Shown in pieces: positions 1 to 12,114 of a DNA stretch of 64,000 bases. The translations under genes were made by a program, and so were the position numbers. Under the pieces are notes generated by a model, which searched no databases, had not been told where the DNA came from, and worked only from the letters and a program-made list of their open reading frames with translations. How positions within the stretch are numbered: position 1 is the first letter of the stretch; each line of letters begins with the position of its first letter. Location: contig JADANN010000221.1 in the NCBI GenBank assembly GCA_018806985.1, positions 983,188 through 1,047,187 of the forward strand, in the 5' to 3' direction. The stretch comes from Angiostrongylus vasorum. Its lineage: Eukaryota; Nematoda; Chromadorea; Rhabditida; Metastrongylidae.

Positions 1-144
1 CCCTTCCCCAGGGATCACGTGCTATCTACCACACAAACCGATGCCCTTGCCTCCCTTTTTCTCTCAGCCACTTTTCTACTCCAACGATGCTGTTAGCGAT
101 CATCCTTCAACTGGAATGATCTAGGAAGTTAAAACCTATGACTT

Positions 145-430
145 CGTCTGCAGCTTCAGGTTAACTAGGTTCAATGCCAATTTATGCTCTCTAGATCAGT
201 TTGATGGGTGGTTGACGATAGCAACGCTTCATTAGAGAAGTGGCTGAGAGTAGGGCAAAGCAAGGGCCTCGGTTAGTGTAGTGGATAAACATGTAAGCCG
301 TCTGAGAAGACAACGTTGGGTTGGAAGCGCAACCGAGGCTCTGAGGTTTGCTCATATCTCCCGCGATTCCATTTCACATAGTATCGTGCAATAAAGAGAT
401 AGGCAGTAAATGAAAGCTGAAAAAAATATA
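145..430 (+). mobile_element. tRNA-derived SINE, family 2, near full length
   Basis: This copy runs from a lead region beginning near TCTGCAGCTTCAG through a pol III box-A-like motif, TAGTGTAGTGG, near 271-281, to the tail motif GGCAGTAAATGAAAG. The same order of blocks recurs at 15,088-15,388 and, reversed, at 42,975-43,266, which defines a family of about 290 bp. Box A differs from the tRNA consensus at one position only. The copy is diverged and encodes no protein. Mobilisation in trans by a LINE is an inference. Confidence 0.6.
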
Positions 431-589
431 GCATTTAACAAGATGAAAAAATAGATTTTGACCAATCATTCGGTAGAACCGTGTATACAGAATGTTCAAC
501 ATCTATAACAACATGGCAATGTCGCCTAACCTCAGTTTACTTGACGTATCTGATTGGTTGTCAGAAAGGTGTATAGGATACATTCGGGG

Positions 590-1585
590 AGCATATGAGC
601 TCATAGTAGTCCACCACCTTCTCCATCACGAAACATAGCTTGTATGGAACATTTCAAAAAATGTCGTTTAAGCACCATGAGTGGCGTGCAGAGTTATCGT
701 CATGGTTGAAGCATCAACCCACGATGACTCACGTCTCTGCTGCATAGTAGAGCGCTGGGAGGAACGCTGAGTTGAAAAGTTGAGCTTGGAGTTTTGGGTC
801 CGCTAACTAGTCGGAGGCCCCCTTTGAGAGGCCTGATCGCGGTCCATGCTACCTTACTTTTTTTCTATAATTCACGTTGCTCTCCATGTTCACTGCCCAA
901 GGCGCAAGCATGAAGTGGTTTCTGTTATCAGAGAACTATCCAGTGCGATGTACTCACTTTCGCATCATGGGCTCTTCGTAAGCTGGGCGTTTGTCCTATT
1001 TATGAGCAGTCCAATCTTTTTCTCTCCTAGTTGAACTCATTTAGCACTGCGTCTCCTTTGTTGGTATTTTTTTTCAGTGGATGATGATGTTGTCGGCAAA
1101 ACGATAATTTGATAGGAATTTTCTATTAATACGTCTGCTCTTTCCGTACTAATTGATTGAATTCATTACTCATTGTAGTCCAGCAGAAAACAGCTTTGGT
1201 GATATTGTGTTGCCTTGTAGAACCTTTTTTCTATGGGTGCGGAAAGTGTTGAACAGAACATGCATTTTTGTACTGCCCTTCTGATCACGGTCAGATAGTG
1301 TTCAAATATAAGAGGAGTCCACTGCTCGGTCGAGGACTGCTGATAAGACTGCATTCGTTTCGACGCTGTCAAACGCTTTTCGTAGTTATAAAAAGTCAGG
1401 AATACGACATGGTTTGGATGTTATCCATGCAGCAGAACCCCTGCCCAAATCCTCCCTGCTCAACTGGTTGTGTCCCACTCAAGGTATTCGATATGGACAA
1501 AATGATAATCTTAATTGACACTTTGTAAAGGACACTCGGCAGGCATACTGAAAGGTAGCTACGAAGATTTGTGACCTCCATCTCG
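590..1585 (-). pseudogene. Degraded RTE-type reverse transcriptase fragment
   Basis: Read on the minus strand, pieces of an RTE reverse transcriptase appear in order but in changing frames. Near 1,396-1,581 is SYLSVCLPSVLYK followed by EQGGFGQGF, matching the family stretches around NYRPI and QAGFR. Next comes EKAFDSVETNAV in another frame near 1,340-1,390. The catalytic stretch reads FADNI instead of FADDI near 1,100. LFNSAFLPALYYAAET lies near 730-790. Many frameshifts and stops make it in use impossible. It differs clearly from the RTE copy at 20-23.6 kb, so it represents an older or separate RTE lineage. No endonuclease part is visible here. Confidence 0.6.
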
Positions 1586-4225
1586 AAGCAAATGGCCGCT
1601 TACATTGTATCGGGTTCTGGAGTTGTGCCACTCTTAGTGCTTTCTATCGTAGCTCAGCTTCAGAAGGTAGAAAGGAGCTTTTTCGTCCATCAGAGATTTT
1701 GGCTCCGAAATGGGATTGTAAGAAGCGCAGGATTGGCAAAGAACTTTTCCGTTTTCAATTCTATATCATGGCAGAATGTGGTAATAGTCCCATATTCACT
1801 AATCAGGAAGCATAACGCAACATTATAGTCGCGTGGATTCCAACGCCACTTCTTCAGAACACATCCTTTTTGGGCTGCTTACGATAACTTTTTCTCGCAT
1901 TTACCTATTCACTCCTCCTGCAGGGATCTTCTACAGCTGGCATTTATTAACGGTGATGCTGTGTTGAAGTAGGATCAAACCTCACTTTCTTTCTCCCTTC
2001 GAGTGACTGCTTAATGCTAATAGAGATGTATGAATTTCTTGTTCGAGAAACTGAGAAGAGTTTAGCACAAGTTTTAAATCCTTCGACATGCAGCTTGTAG
2101 TCGAGGAGAGGATTTTCCTCCGAATATTCTTGTCATACACGACCCTATCTTGGACGATGGCAGGAGTTCCTTTTCAGCTTATGGCAGACCAGAATTTTCG
2201 CACTAAGAAGGCCGGTACAGGTCTAGTATAGAATCCAGGTGCCAATGAAGTGTCAATACCAATTTCTTTTCGTGAGAACATGATCGATCTCCGCATGAGT
2301 CGTGCCGCTAGGAGACTTCCCCGTCCACCGGCGATTTTCTTTGTTCTTGAAACAAATTAACTATGTATGTGGTCTCCATGAAAGCAATCACCCTGTCAAC
2401 GTCGAGTAAGGAGATGATAATACCAAGAATAAGTCGGAGAAAATATCCACTTCATAAAAAATCTACGGTGCCACTAGTAAAAAAAATTCCTTTAGAAGAA
2501 ATTGTGACAAATGTTTCAAAAATTGTGGCACCACGCAATATGTCTAGCCCAATTTTCGGCTTTAACAACGATTGCAGAAGACGAGACCTTAACGATGCTG
2601 ATTTCGTACTGCAGTCACAGAGCACTACAACGATGCTCTTGTTGAGATTTCCGAACCAGGGTTAGGCATTATCACAAAAACGAATGGAGTTATATGACAT
2701 GCAAAATCTTCCGCAGATGATAACGGCATTTAGTTTGCTATGCATAAACGTTATTGTAGTATGGTACAATATTATGGTGCATATGTTTCGAAACAGAGTG
2801 AAACAACAACAATAACAACAGAATATTCCACCTTCGTGGTGCACTAGGTGAAAGAGAGCGCTAGCGAACTAGTAACGAAAGAAGAATGATCAATGAGAAA
2901 TTATTATACGCGAGAAGAAGTCTGGAATGGATCACATGATGCAAGCATGCATAACAAGGACCAGATGAAGATGATGGAGGGATACACATTTTGCCCAAGT
3001 CAACCCTCACCATAATAAACAGGCTATTTAAATGGAAGACGAAGAGAGGAGTGGGAGTGGGAGAGAGTGATCGAAACGAATGAAAATTTTATAAGGCCTT
3101 TCGAGCAGTTGGTGCGGGTAGGTTATGAGAATGGAATATGAGGATGGCTTCAGAATGACAAGAACACTTTAAAAGATGCTTAAGATTAAGGCATATCTAC
3201 CAAGACATTTTAGAAGAATTAAAACTTAGGAAGAACGTCTTGGATATTTCTTTCGATTTGGGGTGATTAGGTATTCGCTGTAGATTTCAATAACTATAGA
3301 ACTTCCTCAATAAACAAATATGACAACTCACAACTTATAGGATTATTTGGGCAACTGCTGAACTTTCCACTAGGTTTCTCGGAATGTAATGCCAGCATTT
3401 AACGCGTCCAACTTCAAGCATACACATTCCATTTCATATTAACACTACGAAAAGAAATGAGAACCATTAGAATCCATGAATTATTGCACTAAGTAAAAAA
3501 AACCAAACACATGACAAAAAGCTTGGCTACTGAAGCTCACGAATTCTCCACAGCTCTTTTCAGCAGCGGATGGAAATCAGAAAACTTTCTCTGCAAGTGA
3601 TTGTCAAGATGTTTTAAAGAAATAGGGACCAGTCACGACGAAGTCTGTTGAGTGCACTGAATGTGATAGGCGCTCGTATAGCCGTCTCTTTCAAACTTAG
3701 GCAATAGTGGGTAAATCACTATTGGGTAAAGTGTAATCAGTTGTTGTGCAACAAATTTTTCTGGCTCCCTAATTAGGTGCAACGCTGACATGGTTGGTGT
3801 CTCCACGGTTTCACGCCCAACTTTCAACTCCACAAGTAAAAGAATCAAAATTGCTTTTTTTCGTTCTAATGGACCACACCCTCACCAATGCTCTTCAATC
3901 CACATGAGACTCAGCCAGCAGCCGGAGCAACACACGATATGTTCGAAGACCACTGTGGCCGATGACTGCGAGGAAAACAAAAATGCAAGAAGTAAGGATC
4001 CGCACAGTAGCTGCGACGACAGGTCATTCAATTAAAAAAAATTGGGCACAGTAAAAAAAAATCCGGAAATCTGCTTATTATTATTGGGCTACTCAAGGAG
4101 AGCGTAGAGACAAAAGGTTATTCAAAATAAGATGTCAATTTTTTTTAAATTGATAGTGCCGATATTCTCCAAAAAACTATTAGTTTGATGTTTATGCTAC
4201 AACAACCTATGCCCACGGTTGTGTT
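1586..4225. other. AT-rich spacer without a supported gene
   Basis: I see no family match here. A 100-codon frame at 2,363-2,665 (+) is lysine- and serine-rich and has no splice signals. Two isolated TTTCAG acceptors, at about 2,177 and 3,558, precede 17-18 codon open stretches. They could be terminal exons but may equally be chance. No repeat of the families described elsewhere is recognisable. Confidence 0.4.
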
Positions 4226-4513
4226 GGGCGCGTGTGGCGCAGAGGTCGGAGGCGCCCTGCTACACTAACGTGAAAAATTGATCCCCACGCCCATGGCCCA
4301 CCAAGCCTTCCACTCTTCCGGGGTCGTCAAATTGCTACCAGGCTTGTCTGAGAGGATAGCAGCACTGGTTCCATGCATCGGTGAGGCCGCCGCGAGTCAT
4401 TGAAAAGGCCAGATATGCATTCAATCGTCTCCAAACGATGCTTAATGAAGTCGAATGCATGGCGCATCCCTCAGGGTTTGATCAACGCTGAGAGCTTAAT
4501 CTAGCTTTTTTAT
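4226..4513 (+). mobile_element. tRNA-derived SINE, family 1
   Basis: The head GGGCGCGTGTGGCGCAGAGG contains a pol III box A with one change from the family (TGGCGCAGTGG). It is followed by the family core (TCCGGGGTCG, TTGTCTGAGAGG, CAGATATGCATTCAATC) and the end motif TGATCAACGCTGAGAGCTT. The tail is T-rich. The copy is about 288 bp and non-coding. Confidence 0.75.
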
Positions 4514-4859
4514 GGTTTATGCTAAATGGTTTTATTTTCAGTTAAGTTCTGAAGGAGTAAAACCGAAACTATTTTCGGGATGATTGAGGGTTGAGCTATA
4601 AATCGTCGGCGATTTTGTTTAAAAAGTCGATGCAAGTTTGTTTTACTGCTTAAATACACCTTATACACTTTTTTTTAAGTCACGACGGCAATGTTTGATC
4701 ACTCATTTTTTTGACAAACATCAAACACTCTTAGTAATCAGTGACCGAAATCCCGAACATTCTAGTGTTTTATTGCACAATTAAATACCAACTATTCATG
4801 GAGTGACTGTATCAGTTTACAGTTATGCTTTTATGTTTGAACCTTCAACAGTTCCGTGT

Positions 4860-5020
4860 AATCTGATCGATGGGAATTCTGGCTGAGAGAAATGCTCGCG
4901 CTCACCATGTGGACATTGATTCTGGAGAAGTGCATTCTGTCGTTGTTCATGCGGCACAAAGCCGTTGACGGTCAGCTCGATCTGCTCACCCATCAACTGA
5001 CTAATCCACTGCGGTAGCCT
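4860..5020 (+). pseudogene. Coding-like fragment in two frames, function unknown
   Basis: A locally GC-rich stretch reads ARAHHVDIDSGEVHSVVVHA in one frame, then GQLDLLTHQLTNPLR after a one-base shift. The codon pattern is unlike the AT-rich flanks, which suggests an old coding exon or mobile-element fragment. I do not recognise the family, and no splice sites frame it cleanly. Confidence 0.25.
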
Positions 5021-5404
5021 GGAATATCGTTTTTCACCTTATCGTTGTATCTGTCGGTTTCGCACTATTTATTATCTATCTGAATTTGTAAAGTCTTTGC
5101 ACCAACTGTTTGTATTCAAACTATTTCCTCAAAAGTGCACGGACAATTTCCGTTACTATCATTTTGTTGTCCTATCTCATTGATTTTCATTATTTCATGT
5201 ATTTTCGTTTAATAGTTTCACGGATTGTTCTTTAACTGCCATGGAACATTCTTTTGAATAGCTGTTGAATTAGGACTGAAGACGTTGGATGAGAAAACAA
5301 AAAGCCTTTACAAGACTGAAATATATTCAAGAAATGTGTTAATTCAGAAATGAGGATTAAAAGTATCGAAAGTAAAATCCGTAAAATCGAAAAACCTAGA
5401 CAGG

Positions 5405-5640
5405 TCAGAGAGCACAGTGGTAGTTAGGTCGATCATTACGAGAACGGTGCTGGTTCGATAGCACCCCCAGGGTCATCATGCACATTCTCATCCTTCTGGC
5501 GTCGGAAAAAATGGTACCAGGTTTGCCCGGGAAAACATCAGTATCTGCAATCCAAATAGGGAACGCTCTAGCCTGGCTGTTTCAGATTCGGCTGAGAATC
5601 GAGTCTATCAGCATTCAACGGCATTTATGACGAAAGGAAA
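5405..5640 (+). mobile_element. Strongly diverged SINE family 1 copy
   Basis: The region starts with CACAGTGGTAGTTAG (box-A-like) and has GCTGGTTCGATAGC (box-B-like). Blocks such as TGGTACCAGGTTTGCC and CAGCATTCAAC follow in the same order as in the better SINE 1 copies. Many substitutions indicate an old insertion. Confidence 0.4.
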
Positions 5641-6364
5641 ATTACGAGGAAAGGGAATCTAATGCGAGAAGTGCTGGAATCCGCATCGTAGATATGAAAG
5701 ACAGGTTGTGTAAAAAAAAGAAACTAAGAAATGGAGTGTACAAGTGGAAAACAAATTACTTCTCGTAATACCTCTCTTTTCGAAATAAATTATTTGGCTT
5801 CTCAGTAGCTTATGGAAATAAACAAAAAGCAAGCTAGATTGTTAAAAAGTAATCATTGAACGTTCCCCTAAATGTGGAGATCGATACTGACCAGAATTCA
5901 TTCACCTAAAGAGGGTCACTGTTCGCATTCTTCAAAGGTCAAGGAAATGTTGATGTGACTCTAATGAAACTAATCACAGCGTTGATGATTGCGTTGCACA
6001 CCTTGTCGCAGACTATTAGCTAAGGAAGGGCTTCAATAAGCCCCATAAAAAGTAGTCCTGTGAATTTTGAGATTTTTAAACGACGCAAGACGTTTACTTT
6101 CGTAATCTGAGCAGAACAATTCTTCAGCTCGTACAAAAGTGATGACCATCTTTGTTTTCGTGAAATTTGCAGACACCAAATGCAGTATATTATATTATAT
6201 TTGGTATATTTGTGACTTAGATCGCTCTTGTGCACCACTTGAAGTTTTTCCTCTTTATTATTTGCCGTATGAAATATTTTTTCGCTCTTTTTGCGCTTTG
6301 CTAGCTGATAATGATACCGACTTCTCCGGATGGATTGTCCGGAAAAAACAAGTTGTTCCCATCG
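5641..6364. other. Spacer, nothing recognised
   Basis: AT-rich sequence. Overlapping frames on both strands at 6,020-6,444 show no family signature and no paired splice signals, so I do not call a gene. Confidence 0.4.
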
Positions 6365-6612
6365 GACAACCACAACTATCAACCATCAGCATCCTGTATA
6401 AAGGACATCACCGAGTGAGTACGCCTTATTCGAGAGATGGTTAACTGAGGAAGACACAATTCGATGCGAAGGCGGAGACGGAACATTGAGATGAAGAACA
6501 GCTGTGGAATATCGACTCGGATCATTCGCTTGGTGAAGGCGAAGATGTCGAAACGTTAGCCGAATAAAGATTGCTTATCAATCTCGTGTAAAACTTATCC
6601 AAAGAAGGAATA
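6365..6612 (+). mobile_element. Type B ribozyme-bearing terminal-repeat element
   Basis: The copy begins with a TATAAA box at about 6,398 and continues with ATTCGAGAG and CAGCTGTGGAATATCGACTC. It then carries a degraded hammerhead-like block at 6,525-6,565, where the CTGATGA box has become TTGGTGA but GTCGAAACGTTAGCC remains. The end reads GAATAAAG ... CAATCTCGTG. The same order recurs in at least six other places. It encodes nothing and is probably a short derivative of the Penelope-like elements. Confidence 0.6.
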
Positions 6613-9002
6613 CGTATATTTTTAGCGCTTGATTTGCCATACTGAAACGAACCTGGATTACACCAGAATCGTGAAAATCTCATCTTTTGCACTTATACTT
6701 CACGAAGTGACGGTTTTTTTATTATTTTATTTTAAATAAACCACCACCCCAATACGCGACGCACAACAATTTCTTTCATTCTCTTCGTTCTTCTTCAACC
6801 GTCATGCACAAAGATATCCGGATTTCTTTATGGATTCGGCTACTGCTTGAGGGTTCTATTGTTTCTTGTCAATGTCATTTGATGCTGGCCGAGTCGATTC
6901 TCCATAAAAATTCGAAGGTGAACTATGTTAGGGCTCCCACTTCTTGATTGCATACACCATCTCTAGTGGATTGGATGGACCTCTTCCAACAAGTTTGCTA
7001 CTGATTTCCTGACTTGGATTGGTGAGAAGATTGCTTGGCCCGAAGTAGGTTGAAACCAGCGCCGTGCCCCTATTGAATTATATATTTACTTCTACGCTAT
7101 CCACACAGATACGGGGAGGATATCAATGATATGTATCAAAGATCGCGATGCACATTTTTGTAACCGTTGAATAAAAAAAATCCGATCCAACCAGATCTCC
7201 CGCGATGAAGTCTGCTTTTTCTCCTTTTCCATAGAGCAAACACAGAGCACATCTCGATCGCACTGTTACATGCAATGAAAAGTGGGGCCCTACATAATCT
7301 CAACTTCCTAGTTCAAAAATTAGAGCCTAACTTGCATTCAAACTGTTGATGATAGTTGCATCAAAGAAGTTTGAAAGCTCAACGAGTAGGAGGCTGCACA
7401 GTAGTAAATGTAACGTCGCTTGTTTGAATCCGCTTCGGTAAATCAAGCACCCAATCCGTGCAATAGCATTCACGAAGGATGACCAAATCGTGAAGCAGCA
7501 GCTCAACTTACGTACAAATTCGAAGACATCTCGGGATCTCGATGCGATGCAGGAAAACGGAGAGGCTGAAAACGAGTACTAAAAAGAGCACAATGCGTGA
7601 TGTTGGGGGCACGTAAACAGATAAATAAGATTTCCACCAAAATGTGTCTATGACGTTTACTCGTTTGCAGTAGAAGAAATCATCCAAGATCAAGTGTTTA
7701 ATCCTGTCTCACTATCAAAGCAGGAAAGCAATGTTACAAAAGCGATGAAAGCAAATAAAAAGTATTGCGTACGTTTCCGGATATCTCTAACAGAAATGTT
7801 CCAATTTAATTGGAAAACAACGCTCGAGAACACATCGCACAACTAACACCGCAGAAGTTGAATGAGTTGAGACCTTGTCTCACCATATTCGTAGTTCTTT
7901 GTGCTAATCAACAAATGCCTTTTCAACGCAGCTTCTTAACCACTATCAGAGGAAATCTTCAACAAGCCGACTTTGAAGGATTTATCGCATCCGAAGCTCC
8001 AAAATTCTAAGCATTCGAAAGAAGAAATTGCACATTTTTCTCAGAAAATAGGGCAGATACTAATGAATCTTATTTGAGTTGTGTCCGAGCAGAGTTATAG
8101 CCTTTTCAAACTACCGTTCAAATCGGATTACCAATCGTATCATATCGGGAAATATTATCGGAAAACCGGCGTTATTTTTCTTCCAGCCGTTTTCCCACTG
8201 GTTGCTGGACTGAATTGAAGCTAGCGGTTGTATTCGTGTCGATGTTGTGATGTCATAGAAAAGACCATGAGAAGTAAATATAAATATTTCTCCAAGTTAA
8301 GTTATAGTTAGATAATCTTGTCTCAACGAAAGAACACATAGAATCTTGATCGTACCGATTAATGTGGAGCTTTCTTTGTTCGTTATCACTTCCGCACCTT
8401 TGGAACAAACAATACCTAAAGTTTTTAGATCGTGGTAGTTGGAAAACTATTCTTTGTAAATTTCCAAAAAACCATGCAAATATCCGAACGATTACGGCAA
8501 ACTATTACAAAGGAATATGAGGAATAATCTATACGAGAGGTGCAAGAAATGAAAGGCAATCACGAAAAGAAGCTAGCGTTTAGGAAAAAAAAGCGAGCAT
8601 TTTGGGAGACCAGATCTAGATTTTTATAGCTCTCAAAAGCATTTCCATCAGCAGAAGAGCTGACCAAGCCTGTGACTTCGCCAACACGAGCTATCCTTTT
8701 GAAAAAATAATGAACTGAATCGGACGTCTACAATAAAAGAGAAGGGGAAGGGGTATGGGCCTCTCTTGGGAATAATAGCCTACTGAGCTCCTCTCTAGAC
8801 AAATCGAAGATGAAAAGAAGAAAATAGAGCTTTCATCATTGTTTAAATCCTTAGGGATAAAATGATGAAAAGCTTTCCCGACGCTGATAATGGACGTGTT
8901 CATGCATACGACTTCATCAAGCTTTGAAGAGATGACTGAAAGAATATATGGCACGCCCAAATAAGTTTGATACCACTTTGCCTACCTTAGAGCAAACTTT
9001 TG
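6613..9002. other. Mostly non-coding, one weak ORF
   Basis: A frame at 7,810-8,010 (+) of 66 codons (LTPQKLNELRPCLTIF near its start) lacks splice signals and family resemblance. At about 8,800-8,920 (+), ELSSLFKSLGI and FPDADNGRVHAYDF vaguely recall an EF-hand, but the frame is broken. Nothing else is supported. Confidence 0.35.
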
Positions 9003-9085
9003 GTGAGCCGAGAGCGTGGAGTCGAACCAATGACCACGTGTTTATTCCAGGGTACTTCTAAGTACTGCGCTACACGCATTGAAAA
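9003..9085 (-). mobile_element. SINE family 1, tRNA-like head only
   Basis: On the minus strand GCGTGTAGCGCAGTACTTAG and GGTCATTGGTTCGACTCC match tRNA box A and box B spaced as in a tRNA. The T-arm pairing is poor and the SINE body is missing. I read it as a truncated tRNA-derived head and not as a working tRNA gene. Confidence 0.45.
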
Positions 9086-9167
9086 TGGAAACACCTGGCG
9101 TACTTGAACTTGAGAAAGTTCCACAGAGAATGTCGTAAATGTAAAACAACTTCGTCCACGATTTCAG

Positions 9168-9794
9168 CGAATCTCTTCAGAGAAACGAGTTCCACATCGG
9201 GACACACAGATTCGAAACAAACTGTCAGAGTAGGTGCCTACATGAGTTCATCACTATGAGTTGAACCGACCATTAATGGAGACTGGAAATTTCAGAAATC
9301 CTCCTTTCTACTCAAAACTACTTCCACAATGATAACAGCGCAAGATTTATTCATCACGCCAGAGTAAGTTAAGCACTTTTCTTAACCAATGTCACCACTG
9401 TTCCAAAGTTGTACGTGGAAATAGACCATCGCTGATTTTGCACAAGACTGGTTTTCTCGCAGAAAGGAGAGGAAGTCACAAATTTCCAAAACGAAATTCG
9501 AAAATACGAAAAAAAACCTATTTTAGAATTTGTCCCTCTCCTTTGATCAGTTTTTAGAAGATGTTGTGAACACGATAGAATCACTAAACCTTTCGCAGGT
9601 GTACTAAAACAAAATCGTTTTAAGGTTGTTGAGGAACGACCGTTTTACGAAAACTCTCTAAGTGATACATGATGTGGGCGAATCGCTTTAAACAATTGAA
9701 TTACGAACATGCTCACTAAGGTCTGCAGAATATTGAACGAGATATTGAATATCTCAAAAAGGAGGTGGGAGACAAGGGCAGCAGTTCTAACTGA
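9168..9794 (+). CDS. Three-exon 3' end of a small coiled-coil protein, KxDL-like candidate
   Basis: Three plus-strand exons join in phase. Exon 9,168-9,229 follows GATTTCAG and ends at GTAGGT. Exon 9,296-9,363 follows AATTTCAG and ends at GTAAGTT. Exon 9,729-9,794 follows GTCTGCAG and ends in TGA. Junctions are one base plus two, then phase zero, and no frame is interrupted. The product ends with ESLQRNEFHIGTHRFETNCQ, then a middle part containing NSARFIHHARNIERDIEYLK, then GDKGSSSN. The spacing of QRN, RFE-TN and ARFIHHAR before an acidic-basic helix resembles KXDL-motif proteins of the BORC/BLOC-1 complexes, which act on lysosome positioning. That resemblance is from memory and is an inference. 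The first exon(s) were not found upstream. The third acceptor has a weak pyrimidine tract. Confidence 0.45.
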
Positions 9795-10758
9795 AGATGC
9801 GAATGTTGGCAACAGCAATGGCAATGGCCCCACCGACTTTGTCAATTACAAGAACACGATGATCGCAAAGAGAATGGATGTATCTTCAATTCTTCTTGTC
9901 TTCCAATGTCACTAAAGCTCCGTTAAGCAGCCGAAACTGATTGAATTAGCACTGAACCATGAGTGCTCTTCAGAACACTGGTTTGTCCCCACATATCACT
10001 AATACGAATCAAAAATTCACCATCAGCAAAAAATCATTTTTCACCTGACTCGTTCAAAAAATGATTCATAGATGCCATGGACGGAGGTCAGCCGTTAGAA
10101 AAAGTCTTGAGAAGGGATTCTGAACTATTGATCACATCCGCAAATTAATTAAACTCCTTCAAATAGTGAGAGAGTAGAAAGAGAGCTCCTTCTCCAATTT
10201 GTGACAACTTTAAAAAAAATTCCTGAGGTAGAAGCAGTTAAAAAAAGCTCCTAATAGTAAAGATGTGTTTCCCGAAAGTCTTTCATGACCATAACAACTT
10301 TGCGAACAGAATTCCTTTATTCTTCAGCGGCGTTGTTACTGGCATATAAAGTAAGCTTCGATAACTTTCGTCCAATGTGCATCCAGCCATTCCTGAAATT
10401 CACGCGGACACTAGAACGAATTAACAAGAATCGATGACGCAAAGCCACATGAACTCCAAACTTACTGATGACAGTGTTCTTACAACACCAACCACTAGCC
10501 GCGTAGAATGAATGTTAACCGATTTAGGCACAATCTAATCAAATAGCTCTCTTCGGTTGAGCCTGAAGAAAAATGATGTTTATGGAAACCAGATCTGTTT
10601 ATGATATTCCATTTCCTTTCCTGGAACGACTCTCTCCGAATATTCCAGCTGGGTCTACCTATATTTGGAAGCCAATATGATGAACAAACGGAGACTAAGC
10701 TTCAGAAAAACAATTCTCTGAGCGGAATTCTGTGATCAATAAGTTTTTATGTTTCCAG
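9795..10758. other. Spacer without supported features
   Basis: No repeat family or splice-bounded frame stands out. A frame overlapping the last exon of the preceding gene continues to 9,915 but lacks support. Confidence 0.35.
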
Positions 10759-10810
10759 CTGCGAATTCAATTACTTGACACGTCAGCCAGAAACACCGTC
10801 CGCTCAGCTT
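10759..10810 (+). CDS. Possible mini-exon, gene unknown
   Basis: A 52-bp segment lies between a good acceptor (ATGTTTCCAG) and a consensus donor (GTAAGTGG). One frame reads CEFNYLTRQPETPSAQL and a second frame is also open. Both splice sites are strong, but the exon is too short to identify. It does not join in phase to the next candidate exon at 11,171, so an intermediate exon would be needed. Confidence 0.3.
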
Positions 10811-11170
10811 GTAAGTGGTTGTCCTAGAGCACTCTCGCATCCATCTTGAGTTTACTCCCTTTTTTTCCTTTCGTTCATTTGCTGTGTTTCCTTATCATCA
10901 CTTGATCAGCTTATTAATATTTCACCCTCAAAATAAAATTTTATGGGTCCCGAATTGAGAGTAGCTTCTGAACGCTTGAACTGTCGGTGTGTGTGCTAAT
11001 CATATTTCACAAGATGCCTCTGTGACTCTGCGAGGTGGTGATTATAATTCTTTACTTGGTCAAAGCCTCAGCTCACATCTGAGCTACCCCGCAAAGCTCT
11101 TGGAGGAGTGTTGATTTAACAAAGAAAATGTGGAGTTTTGCAACTGTTAGTTGATTGTGGGCGTTTTCAG

Positions 11171-11255
11171 AAATCCTAATTCTGTCCATGCTACTCTTCC
11201 ATAATTACTTCTTCTTGGTGTTCTTCACGTTTATTGAACACAATATGTACAAAGG
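11171..11255 (+). CDS. Possible exon encoding a membrane helix
   Basis: The segment follows GCGTTTTCAG and ends at donor GTAATTC. The only open frame reads ILILSMLLFHNYFFLVFFTF and then IEHNMYKG, a strongly hydrophobic stretch of about 20 residues that would be a transmembrane segment. The other two frames are closed. It could belong to the same gene as neighbouring plus-strand mini-exons. Function unknown. Confidence 0.3.
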
Positions 11256-11749
11256 GTAATTCTCTACTAACCTAGTAGTTTGGTAAGCAGGCAAAGCACT
11301 CTTCCCACGGAGTCTCATGATATCAGTACTAAGGTTTTTCAAAGTCATCTTTATCGGCAGTTCCTAGTTCTTTCAAGTCGCAACGAGATTTATGCCATCT
11401 TGCGACAAGTTGATACCAGGACGCAGTAATTCATAGCATTGAGCTACCCTTATTTTAGTTTCTGAGTGGAAACATCAAGCCCACTCTCAGCTTGAAAACC
11501 TTGCTAGAGATGGCTGATCGTTGTACATCGCCAGTTCAACAACTTCAAATACCCCATGCCTACGACGTAGTGGTAAACAATTAATGTTGAATGAGGGATG
11601 CACACTATTCGTCTTCTCTGTCGATGGTGATATTCTCCCAAGACACGACCACTAAAGAAAGTACGCAATCTATAATGGTAAAGAAAATCAGGGAGGAGCG
11701 CACACCTGGACAGAAGTTGGGAACAATACCAGCAACCTATCTTTTAGAA
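11256..11749. other. Spacer
   Basis: Nothing is recognised apart from weak frames without splice support (for example 11,591-11,824 on the plus strand). Confidence 0.35.
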
Positions 11750-12005
11750 ACCATAGTGTTTTCTAAAGAACCGTCCATACATTCATGTAATATTGATGCT
11801 CTCCACGGTTCAATTTCACGGTAGTGGCCCACGCTTTTCCAATAGTAAAAACGCATTTCTGTCCGTTTGCAGATTTGGAGAATCAAAGGAATCATTCTTA
11901 TGAAGCATATTCGAGCTGAGAAGATACCAATCCTGCCGACTGTCTTATTATTGCATGTTTCATGGAGCATTGTTCTTCCTGTGTCATAAATGGCGTTCGA
12001 CACAT
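11750..12005 (-). pseudogene. Fragment of an RTE-type endonuclease
   Basis: The minus strand encodes AIYDTGRTMLHETCNNKTVG and then RIGIFSARICF. This matches, in order, the [14 protein letters not shown] / [11 protein letters not shown] region of the endonuclease at 22,041-23,171. Identity is low and no catalytic motif is kept, so this is a relic. It is a separate copy from both other RTE remnants. Confidence 0.4.
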
Positions 12006-12114
12006 ATGGCGTTGTTTTAACTTTTACTTGCTGATAGCACCGATCAGCAAATAAAAATTGAAAACAACAGAGAAGATATTAATCCTGCCCACTGTGGCAG
12101 AGAGAAAGGCAATA

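Noticed and set aside
2361..2665. A 100-codon plus-strand gene
   Set aside because: No family, no splice sites and a composition like the surrounding AT-rich DNA.
8800..8920. EF-hand-like residues (SLFKSLGI, DADNGRVHAYDF)
   Set aside because: The loop lacks the calcium-ligand spacing, a stop separates the two halves, and there are no splice sites.
9003..9085. A tRNA gene on the minus strand
   Set aside because: Box A and box B fit, but the T-arm and acceptor stem pair poorly, and the sequence matches the SINE 1 head.
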